A stretch of DNA of 6,807 nt, from assembly GCA_937868025.1 (NCBI GenBank), contig CALMLJ010000227.1:1-6807 (forward strand). Direction: 5' to 3'. This document shows, one piece after another, positions 1-6,100 of this stretch. A program made the position numbers and the translations under genes. Position 1 is the stretch's first letter. Every line of letters starts with the position of its first letter. Under the pieces are notes generated by a model. The model did no database searches and had not been told where the DNA came from. It saw nothing but the letters and a program-made list of their open reading frames with translations. Source of the DNA: an uncultured Acidimicrobiaceae bacterium (GTDB lineage: Bacteria; Actinomycetota; Acidimicrobiia; Acidimicrobiales; Microtrichaceae).

Positions 1-989
1 CACAACTCATCGCGCTGAGCGTCGAACTCGACGACTCCGGCGAATGGGCGCTCGATGGTTCGCCGACGTGTGCCCACTGGATCGGCGCCATGCTCGACAT
101 CGAGATCGGCACAGCCCGCGAGTGGCTCCGTATCGGCCGAGCGCTCGCCGAGCTGCCCACGACGAGCCTGGCGTTCGCGAACGGCGACCTGTCGTTCACC
201 AAGGTCCGTTCGCTCACCCGCGTCGCCACCGCCGCGAACGAGGCCGAGCTCCTCGAGATCGCCGAACGCACGCCGGCCGGCGACCTCGGACGAGCGCTGG
301 CAGCGTGGTCGGCCCGCAACGAGGACGAACACGAACGAGATCGCCGTCATCGCCACGACCGTGGGCTCCGCTGGCGCACCGAACCCGACGGTATGGTCAC
401 CGCGTCCCTCCGCATGACTCCGGAGCAGGCCGCGATCCTCACCGCCGCGGTCGACGAGCACGTCATGCGCAGCGACGGCCGAGAGCCGGTCGATGTCACT
501 GACGGTGGCAACGACGCAACCGCGTCGCGTGAATCCCACCCACGGTGGGCGTCGCTGGCCCAGCAGCGGGTCGACGCACTCGTCGACATCGTCAGCGCCG
601 GCGGAAGCAACGTGGTCACCGAGGTCGTCCTCCACGTCCGAGCCGACGGCTGCACCCTCGATGACGGCACGCCCATCGGCGGCTCGATCGTCGAGCGGAT
701 CGCGGACACCTCGGCACTCCGGGCGATGATCCACGACGCCGAGAGCCACCCGATCAACGTGTCCGGTAGACACCGTCACCACACCGAGCGACAGAAGCTC
801 GTCGTCAAGGAGCGCGACCGTCAGTGCGTCGACTGCGGCAGCAGCGACTTCCTCCAACACGATCACGTCCCCGCCTTCGAGCAGACCAAACGGACCCTCG
901 TGGAGGAAACCGAACTCCGCTGCTCCCGGTGTCACCAGGCCCGCCACCGTCGAGAAGGGCGTTCGACGACCCCACCAGATCGGCGATAG
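1..989 (+). CDS. DUF222 / HNH endonuclease domain protein (5' partial)
   Basis: The reading frame is open from the left edge (first full codon at position 3) and stops with TAG at 987-989, so about 328 C-terminal residues are visible and the true start is outside. The ATG at 90 is not the start: the 29 codons before it read as family sequence (SPTCAHWIG, then the helix around IGTAREWLRIGRAL). The first half is the helical DUF222/13E12 region, with the typical GDLSFTKVRSLTRVAT stretch near 180-230. The end is an HNH-type zinc finger nuclease domain: CVDC (from 825), the core HDH (858-866), then CSRCH and a final His (921-947). The usual Asn of the HNH core is not obvious; the matching place reads EETELRC. 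Such proteins are abundant, often multicopy, in Actinobacteria and are mostly of unknown role; DNA cleavage is inferred from the domain only. It lies 19 bases before hsdR, but there is no sign the two work together. Confidence 0.88.
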   Translation, partial: QLIALSVELDDSGEWALDGSPTCAHWIGAMLDIEIGTAREWLRIGRALAELPTTSLAFANGDLSFTKVRSLTRVATAANEAELLEIAERTPAGDLGRALAAWSARNEDEHERDRRHRHDRGLRWRTEPDGMVTASLRMTPEQAAILTAAVDEHVMRSDGREPVDVTDGGNDATASRESHPRWASLAQQRVDALVDIVSAGGSNVVTEVVLHVRADGCTLDDGTPIGGSIVERIADTSALRAMIHDAESHPINVSGRHRHHTERQKLVVKERDRQCVDCGSSDFLQHDHVPAFEQTKRTLVEETELRCSRCHQARHRREGRSTTPPDRR

Positions 990-995
990 TTCCGT

Positions 996-1001
996 TATCC
1001 T
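996..1001 (+). promoter_or_regulatory. Candidate -10 element for a leaderless hsdR transcript
   Basis: The hexamer TATCCT fits the actinobacterial -10 pattern TANNNT. Seven bases separate it from the GTG at 1009, so a transcript starting at the usual distance would begin at or next to the start codon. This would explain why no convincing Shine-Dalgarno sequence precedes hsdR. No good -35 box is seen at the expected distance, and a single hexamer match can arise by chance. Confidence 0.35.
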
Positions 1002-1008
1002 CGGCGAG

Positions 1009-4000
1009 GTGGCGACGCCCTTCGACTTCCTGAGGGACGAGTTCGCGCCAGTACACGGCCACGCCGTCAGGGCAGGTGCCGACGCCCTCCGCGACGCCCG
1101 GACGTCCTGCTTCTACGCCCGCCTCGCGATCGAAGCAGCGGTGACGTGGGCATTCGATCACGACCGATCGCTGAAGCGTCCCTACGACTCGAACCTGAGC
1201 GCACTGCTCCACGAGCCGTCGTTCAAGGATCAGATGCCGCAAGCGGTGTTCCTCAAGGCGAGGGAGGCGATCCGCCTCGGCAATCGCGCTGCCCACGAGG
1301 GCACACCACTCAGCAACCGGGACGCTGTCACGGCGGTCTCCCACCTCTGGGAGTTCACGTACTGGTTCGGCCGCACGTACATCCGGGGCACCAAGCCCGA
1401 GCCCGGTCTGAAGTTCGACCCCGCATCGCTCCCCCGACCCGGACCGTCACCGGCGACGACGGCGGCCCGGATCCGCGAGCTCGAGGCAGAGGCGGCCGCC
1501 AACGCTGCGGCACTGCAGCGCGAGCGGGAGCTCGCCGAGGAGAACGCAGCGCTGGCCGCCGAGATCGAGCGGCTCCGAGCAGACGTGGAGTTGGCGAAGG
1601 CACGCGCCTCTGCCGTGCCCGACGATCACGACTACTCCGAGTCCGAAACGCGCGACCTCCTCATCGACCTGGCGCTCCGCGAAGCCGGATGGAGCCTCGA
1701 CGCTGCTCGCGACCGCGAGTTCGAGGTCACCGGAATGCCGAGCGAGTCCGGTAAGGGCCGCGTCGACTACGTGCTGTGGGGCGACGACGGAGCGCCGCTC
1801 GCGCTCGTCGAGGCCAAGCGGACCCGACGGGATGCGACCGTCGGTCAGCACCAGGCGAAGCTGTACGCCGACGCACTGGAGGCGATGTACGGCCGTCGTC
1901 CGGTCATCTTCTACTCGAACGGATTCGAGACCTGGATCTGGGACGACACCGTGTCGACGCCCCGCCAGACCGCTGGGTTCCGCACCAGGGACGAACTCCA
2001 GCTCATGGTGCAGCGGCGCGACACCCGTCGACGCCTCGCCGACATCGAGGTCGATGCCGACATCGCCGGACGCTTCTACCAGGAGCGAGCGATCCGCCGG
2101 ATCTGCGAGTCGTTCGAAGAGGAGCACCAGCGCAAGGCGCTCGTGGTCATGGCGACCGGGGCTGGCAAGACCCGGACCGTCATCGCGTTGGCCGACGTCC
2201 TCATCCGGGCGAACTGGGCCAAGCGAGTGTTGTTCCTTGCCGACCGCACCGCCCTGGTGAACCAGGCGGCAAGCGCTTTCACGTCGCTGCTCGCCGACAC
2301 GACGCCCGTCAACCTTCTGAACGACCGCAACGGCGAGGGGCGGGTCTACGTCTCGACCTACGCCACGATGATGAACCTCATCGACTCGACGGCAACCGAT
2401 GGCAGTCGACGGTTCGGGCCAGGGCATTTCGACCTCGTGGTCATCGACGAGGCCCATCGCTCGGTGTTCAACAAATACCGGGCGATCTTCGAGTACTTCG
2501 ACTCGTACCTCGTCGGCCTGACCGCCACGCCGAAGTCCGAGATCGATCGCAACACCTACGACCTCTTCGATCTCGAGACCGGCGTGCCGACCGACGAGTA
2601 CGGGCTCAGCGACGCCGTGGACGACGGCTTCCTCGTCCCCCTTCGCGCCGTCTCCGTTCCCTTGAAGTTCCAACGTGAAGGCATCCGTTACGACGAGCTC
2701 AGCGACGACGAGAAGGATGCGTGGGACGACATCGACTGGGACGAGGACGACGACCCTCCCGACGAAGTCGGTGCCGAGGCGATCAACCGATGGCTCTTCA
2801 ACGCGGACACCATCGACAAGGTGCTCGCCCACGTCATGACGAATGGCGTGAAGACCGAGGACGGTGCGCGCCTCGCCAAGACCATCGTGTTCGCGAAGAA
2901 CCAGCGACATGCCGACTTCATCGCTCAACGATTCGACGCCAACTACCCGCACTATCGCGGCCACTTCGCCCGGGTGATCACCAACCGCACCGAGTACGCG
3001 CAGGATCTCATCGGCAAGTTCTCGATCGGGTCGGGCGACCCCCGGATCGCCATCTCCGTCGACATGCTCGATACCGGGATCGACATCCCCGAGGTGGCCA
3101 ACCTCGTCTTCTTCAAGATCGTCCGGTCGAAGACCAAGTTCTGGCAGATGATCGGCCGCGGCACCCGTCTCTGCCCTGACCTGTTCGGGCCCGGTCGCGA
3201 CAAGGACAGCTTCTGCGTCTTCGACTTCTGCCAGAACCTCGAGTACTTCGGACAGAATCCCGACGGGGGAGATACGCCTGCTCCCGTGCCGATCACAACG
3301 CGCCTGTTCCATCGTCGCCTCGACGTCATCGAGGCGATCGATCGTGCGGGCGGCGCCCTCGACCTCAGGCAGGCACTCACCGACATCCTGCGCTCGGATG
3401 TCGGCGCGATGAACACCGACTCCTTCGTCGTCCGGCCACATCGCCGCGAGGTCGAGCGGTTCCGGGAACCCGAAGCCTGGGCGTCCATCACCGAGTCGAC
3501 CTCGGCGACGCTCCGCACCACATTGGCCGTCCTTCCGACAGAGGTCGAGGCCGAACGCATCGAGTCGAAGCAGTTCGATCTCGTCATGCTCAACGCCCAA
3601 CTGGCGCTGCTCACCGGTGAGCCTGCGATCGAGCGGATCCAACGACAAGTACGGGCGATCGCCTCGATCCTCGAGGATCACAGCCGCATCCCGGCAATCG
3701 CCGCCGAGTTGGCCCTGATCCACGATCTCCAAACCGACGAGTGGTGGACCGACGTCACGCTGCAGATGATCGAGACGACTCGCCGGCGCCTCCGCCCCCT
3801 CGTGCCGCTGATCGAGAAGCGCCGCCGTGCCCCGCTCTACACGAACTTCAGCGACGACATCGGCGAAGGCGTCGAGGTCGACCTCGGAATCGGGGGAACC
3901 GACGACTTCGCCCAGTTCCGATCGAAGGCGACCGCGTTCATGCGGGAGCACAACGACCACCTGGCCATCCAACGCCTTCGGCGCAACCAGCCGATCACCG

Positions 4001-4383
4001 AATCAGACCTCACCGAACTGGCTCGAATGCTGTTCGAGGTACGCGGAGGCTCGGAGGCCAACGTGCAACGAGCCTCGGTCGAGACCGGTGGTCTCGGGCT
4101 GTTCGTCCGATCGCTGGTCGGCATGGACCGATCCGCAGCCAAGGACGCGTTCGCCGGCTTCCTCGACGAGCGGGTCTACTCGGGCAACCAGATCGAGTAC
4201 GTGAACCTGGTGATCGACCATCTCGCCAACGACGGCGTGGTCGAGCCACGTCGCTTCTACGAGTCGCCGTACACCGACGTGGCGCCGGCCGGGCCCGACG
4301 GCGTCTTCAGTCGGGCGGACGTTGAACGCTTCATCGGCGTGGTCCACGAGATCCGAGCGACGGCGACGGCCGAAACCGGCTGA
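1009..4383 (+). CDS. hsdR: Type I restriction enzyme R subunit (HsdR), DUF4145/EcoEI-like, no adjacent M or S gene
   Basis: This is an ATP-driven DNA translocase and endonuclease, the cutting subunit of type I restriction systems. Domains in order over 1124 residues: DUF4145 (about 15-120); an Ala/Glu-rich coiled coil (about 152-200); an HsdR N-terminal PD-(D/E)xK nuclease with D253, E268-A-K270 and a QxxxY motif (Q282, Y286); and a superfamily 2 helicase core. The helicase motifs are Walker A ATGAGKT (382-388), motif Ia around FLADRTALVNQ, DEAH (480-483), TATP (505-508), DTGID (688-692) and QMIGRGTR (713-720). An acidic linker lies at about 562-587. The end matches the EcoEI R C-terminal domain (YTNFSDDIGEG, then LRRNQPITESDL, about 944-1010). 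No catalytic motif is missing. The GTG start is chosen because it opens directly before the DUF4145 domain and no other plausible start is near. The gene stands alone here: no methylase or specificity gene follows or directly precedes it. Codon use resembles its neighbours, so recent transfer is not apparent. Confidence 0.93.
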   Translation: MATPFDFLRDEFAPVHGHAVRAGADALRDARTSCFYARLAIEAAVTWAFDHDRSLKRPYDSNLSALLHEPSFKDQMPQAVFLKAREAIRLGNRAAHEGTPLSNRDAVTAVSHLWEFTYWFGRTYIRGTKPEPGLKFDPASLPRPGPSPATTAARIRELEAEAAANAAALQRERELAEENAALAAEIERLRADVELAKARASAVPDDHDYSESETRDLLIDLALREAGWSLDAARDREFEVTGMPSESGKGRVDYVLWGDDGAPLALVEAKRTRRDATVGQHQAKLYADALEAMYGRRPVIFYSNGFETWIWDDTVSTPRQTAGFRTRDELQLMVQRRDTRRRLADIEVDADIAGRFYQERAIRRICESFEEEHQRKALVVMATGAGKTRTVIALADVLIRANWAKRVLFLADRTALVNQAASAFTSLLADTTPVNLLNDRNGEGRVYVSTYATMMNLIDSTATDGSRRFGPGHFDLVVIDEAHRSVFNKYRAIFEYFDSYLVGLTATPKSEIDRNTYDLFDLETGVPTDEYGLSDAVDDGFLVPLRAVSVPLKFQREGIRYDELSDDEKDAWDDIDWDEDDDPPDEVGAEAINRWLFNADTIDKVLAHVMTNGVKTEDGARLAKTIVFAKNQRHADFIAQRFDANYPHYRGHFARVITNRTEYAQDLIGKFSIGSGDPRIAISVDMLDTGIDIPEVANLVFFKIVRSKTKFWQMIGRGTRLCPDLFGPGRDKDSFCVFDFCQNLEYFGQNPDGGDTPAPVPITTRLFHRRLDVIEAIDRAGGALDLRQALTDILRSDVGAMNTDSFVVRPHRREVERFREPEAWASITESTSATLRTTLAVLPTEVEAERIESKQFDLVMLNAQLALLTGEPAIERIQRQVRAIASILEDHSRIPAIAAELALIHDLQTDEWWTDVTLQMIETTRRRLRPLVPLIEKRRRAPLYTNFSDDIGEGVEVDLGIGGTDDFAQFRSKATAFMREHNDHLAIQRLRRNQPITESDLTELARMLFEVRGGSEANVQRASVETGGLGLFVRSLVGMDRSAAKDAFAGFLDERVYSGNQIEYVNLVIDHLANDGVVEPRRFYESPYTDVAPAGPDGVFSRADVERFIGVVHEIRATATAETG

Positions 4384-4395
4384 CGCCCGGAACTC

Positions 4396-4417
4396 CGCCG
4401 CCGATTTTTCGGCGACG
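4396..4417 (+). terminator. Hairpin after hsdR, possible weak terminator
   Basis: CGCCGA (4399-4404) pairs perfectly with TCGGCG (4409-4414) around a TTTT loop. After one mismatch, two further pairs extend the stem (4396-4397 with 4416-4417). It starts 12 bases after the hsdR stop codon. There is no T-run after the stem, so it is not a classic intrinsic terminator. Hairpins without U-tracts are often proposed as terminators in GC-rich actinobacteria, but chance pairing is also easy at this base composition. Confidence 0.3.
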
Positions 4418-4419
4418 AG

Positions 4420-4446
4420 TGTCGATTTCGCCGCACCCGGCGCGTC
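4420..4446 (+). promoter_or_regulatory. Candidate ECF42 sigma-factor promoter for the YCII-sigma unit
   Basis: TGTCGA at 4420-4425 is followed, after a 17-base spacer, by CGTC at 4443-4446. From memory, the ECF42 promoter motif described in Streptomyces is TGTCGA in the -35 region and CGA/TC in the -10 region, upstream of DGPF genes; both halves match here at a normal ECF spacing. Transcription would start near 4451-4455, giving a leader of about 40 bases before the ATG at 4494. Because the sigma factor lies in the same unit, the arrangement suggests autoregulation. Confidence 0.6.
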
Positions 4447-4456
4447 AGAGTGGTGT

Positions 4457-4471
4457 CGGTGATCGTCACCG
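4457..4471 (+). repeat. Short inverted repeat in the predicted 5' leader of the YCII gene
   Basis: CGGTGA (4457-4462) is the reverse complement of TCACCG (4466-4471), with a TCG loop. It lies just after the predicted transcription start and ends 11 bases before the ribosome binding site. It could form a 5' stem-loop in the mRNA or be a small dyad operator. No known regulator site is recognised, and a chance occurrence is possible. Confidence 0.35.
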
Positions 4472-4482
4472 GCCGTGAGGTG

Positions 4483-4488
4483 AAGGAG
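4483..4488 (+). promoter_or_regulatory. Ribosome binding site of the YCII gene
   Basis: AAGGAG lies five bases before the ATG at 4494. It is the clearest Shine-Dalgarno sequence in the window and fixes the start of the YCII gene. Confidence 0.8.
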
Positions 4489-4493
4489 TTGCC

Positions 4494-4847
4494 ATGAAGT
4501 ACTTCGTTCTGCTGGTCGACGGCGGCGAGGAGCCGGCCTGGGACGACCTGACCGCCGAGGAGCAAGAGGCCGCGCTGGCCGCCCACGGCGCGTTCGGCGA
4601 GGCCTGTGAGGCTCGGCCCGGTGTCGAGATCGTCGGCGGGGAGGCGCTGGGTGACGGCTCGACGGCCACGACACTGCGCACTCGCGGCGGCGAGATCACG
4701 ATCACCGATGGTCCCTACGCCGAGGCGGCAGAACACATCGGCGGGTTCTACGTGCTCGATGCCCCCGACCTCGACACCGTCATCGAGCTCTGCCGGATCC
4801 TGCCCGCGTATGACATCGACATCCGACCGGTCCCCGACCTCGGCTGA
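4494..4847 (+). CDS. YCII-related / DGPF domain protein
   Basis: This small, apparently cytoplasmic protein of 117 residues belongs to the YCII-related family (dimeric ferredoxin-like fold). The start MKYFVLLVDG is typical of the group. The hallmark DGPF motif is present as DGPY (72-75), followed by the usual AEAAEHIGGFYVLDAPDLD (76-94) and a C-terminal stretch ending in RPVPDLG. A histidine at 31 (AAHGAFGEA) sits where the family usually has its conserved helix. The biochemical activity of DGPF proteins is not established; a catalytic role is often suggested. Genes of this type are regularly found beside ECF42 sigma factors and are their known targets, and here the sigma gene overlaps the end of this one by 38 bases. 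The gene is preceded by a strong ribosome binding site and a candidate ECF42 promoter, so induction by the neighbouring sigma factor is the natural inference. The length is normal and nothing is missing. Confidence 0.9.
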   Translation: MKYFVLLVDGGEEPAWDDLTAEEQEAALAAHGAFGEACEARPGVEIVGGEALGDGSTATTLRTRGGEITITDGPYAEAAEHIGGFYVLDAPDLDTVIELCRILPAYDIDIRPVPDLG

Positions 4848-6069
4848 CGGCGTCATCGGGCAGCTCTACCGGGCCGAGTGGGGCCGGCTGGTGGCGCTGC
4901 TCGTGTCTCGCTCCCGACGCCTGGATCTGGCCGAGGACGCAGTCAGCGAAGCGTTCGCACACGCATCGTCGCGATGGCCGGCCGACGGGGTTCCGGCGAA
5001 TCCCGTCGGCTGGTTGTACACAACGGCGCACCGGCACGTGCTCGGTCGCGTCCGAACCGAGCAGGTGGCGGGCCGCCGAGCTCCGCTCCTCGCCGTTCGG
5101 CCGGAGTGGGTCGCGCCCGACGAAGCCGACGACGCGCTGCCCGACGAACGCCTGCACCTCATCCTGTTGTGCTGTCACCCAGCGCTCCCTCGCGACTCAC
5201 GGTCCGCGCTCGCCCTCCGACTCGTCATCGGAACGTCCACGGCCGAGATCGCCCGGCTCTTCCTCGTGCCGGTCCCCACCATGGCGGCGCGCCTCACCCG
5301 CGCCAAGAAGAAGATCGTCGCCGCCGGCATCCCCCTCGGCGCCCCGGTCGCCGACGAGCTCGTTGGGCGGCTCGACGAAGTCTGCAGGACGATCTACCTC
5401 GCGTTCACCGCCGGGTACACGCCAGGCGACGGCCCTCAGCTGCTGCGCTCCGACCTCGCCGACGATGCAGTCCAGCTCGCCTCCGTGCTCCACGCCGTGG
5501 TGCCCGGCGCGCCCCAGGGACGAGCACTGCTCGCGTTGCTCCTACTGCAACACGCCCGGCGGAACACCCGGGAGCGGGACGGCCGCCTCGTGACCCTCGC
5601 CGATCAGGATCGCTCGTCGTGGAATGCCGACGAGATCGACCGGGGTCTCGCCCTCCTCGACGCCCTTCCACCGAGCGACGGATACGCCGAGGACCTCCGC
5701 CTGCAGGCGCTCATCGCCGCCGAGCATGCCCGGGCCCCGACCTCGTCTGCGACCGACTGGGCCGTCGTCGCCGACCTCTACGCCGCGCTCGAACGACGCA
5801 CGGGCTCGCCGGTCGTGCGCCTCAATCGCGCCGTGGCCGTCGCCGAGGCCGACGGCCCGCTCGCAGGCCTCGCCGTGCTCGATGGGCTGGAGGACGTGCT
5901 GGGTCACCACCACCGCCTCGCTGCGGTTCGCTCCGAACTCGCCCATCGCTCCGGCGATACTGAACTCGCCCGAACGTCGTACCGCCGTGCGATCGGGCAG
6001 TGCCAGAACGACGTGGAGCGTGCCTACCTGATCGGACGCCTCGCGCTGCTCGACCAACCCGGCACGTAG
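4810..6069 (+). CDS. ECF RNA polymerase sigma factor, ECF42-type with C-terminal DUF6596/TPR-like extension
   Basis: This alternative sigma factor of 419 residues would direct RNA polymerase to its own set of promoters. Sigma-70 region 2 lies at about 17-82 (LAEDAVSEAFAHASSRWPADG, then GWLYTTAHRHVLGRVR). Region 4 lies at about 112-175: LHLILLCCHPALP, then the helix-turn-helix around STAEIARLFLVPVPTMAARL. After AAGIPLGAP comes a DUF6596-like domain (about 180-290, with LAFTAGYTP and LVTLADQDRSSW). Then come TPR-like helices to the end (VVRLNRAVAVAEADGPLAGL, ELARTSYRRAIGQC). This long extension and the YCII neighbour are the marks of group ECF42, which lacks a classical anti-sigma factor; none is encoded here. 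The ATG at 4810 is chosen because it sits just before region 2 and later in-frame starts would cut into it; earlier ones translate to Arg-rich shadow sequence. The start lies within the YCII gene with a poor ribosome binding site, suggesting translational coupling. The signal it responds to cannot be told from the sequence. Confidence 0.92.
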   Translation: MTSTSDRSPTSADGVIGQLYRAEWGRLVALLVSRSRRLDLAEDAVSEAFAHASSRWPADGVPANPVGWLYTTAHRHVLGRVRTEQVAGRRAPLLAVRPEWVAPDEADDALPDERLHLILLCCHPALPRDSRSALALRLVIGTSTAEIARLFLVPVPTMAARLTRAKKKIVAAGIPLGAPVADELVGRLDEVCRTIYLAFTAGYTPGDGPQLLRSDLADDAVQLASVLHAVVPGAPQGRALLALLLLQHARRNTRERDGRLVTLADQDRSSWNADEIDRGLALLDALPPSDGYAEDLRLQALIAAEHARAPTSSATDWAVVADLYAALERRTGSPVVRLNRAVAVAEADGPLAGLAVLDGLEDVLGHHHRLAAVRSELAHRSGDTELARTSYRRAIGQCQNDVERAYLIGRLALLDQPGT

Positions 6070-6100
6070 GCCACACTGCTCAGCCGATCGCGCTGGCCGA
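6070..6100. terminator. Convergent intergenic gap, possible weak bidirectional terminator
   Basis: The sigma-factor gene and the minus-strand CoA-transferase gene end facing each other, 31 bases apart. GGCCA (6069-6073) can pair with TGGCC (6094-6098) around a 20-base loop. The stem is short and no T-run follows on either strand, so this is a weak candidate only. Nothing else is visible in the gap. Confidence 0.2.

Noticed and set aside
90..92. ATG as the true start of the HNH protein
   Set aside because: The frame is open to the left edge and the preceding 29 codons read as conserved DUF222 sequence.
347..757. Minus-strand open frame inside the HNH gene
   Set aside because: It is a Ser/Arg-rich shadow of the DUF222/HNH coding frame with no recognisable motif.
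999..1009. CCTC/GAGG mini-hairpin and the GCGAGG 'Shine-Dalgarno' at the hsdR start
   Set aside because: The stem is only four pairs, and the GAGG runs into the start codon, too close to act as a ribosome binding site.
1447..3972. 841-codon open frame on the minus strand inside hsdR
   Set aside because: It lies fully antisense to a confidently identified gene. Its translation is low-complexity (Val, Asp, Glu, Arg-rich) with no recognisable domain. Long antisense frames are expected where third positions are mostly G or C.
4606..4809. Longer sigma-factor start at the ATG at 4606
   Set aside because: The extra 68 residues are an Arg/Ser/Pro-rich out-of-frame reading of the YCII gene. Region 2 begins just after the ATG at 4810, which gives the usual ECF42 layout.
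4003..4856. Minus-strand open frames across the end of hsdR and the YCII gene
   Set aside because: Their translations are Arg/Pro-rich without family features, and they oppose two well-supported plus-strand genes and the candidate promoter.
5542..6057. Minus-strand open frame inside the sigma-factor gene
   Set aside because: It is antisense to the conserved C-terminal extension, which reads as real protein in the plus frame; no domain is seen.
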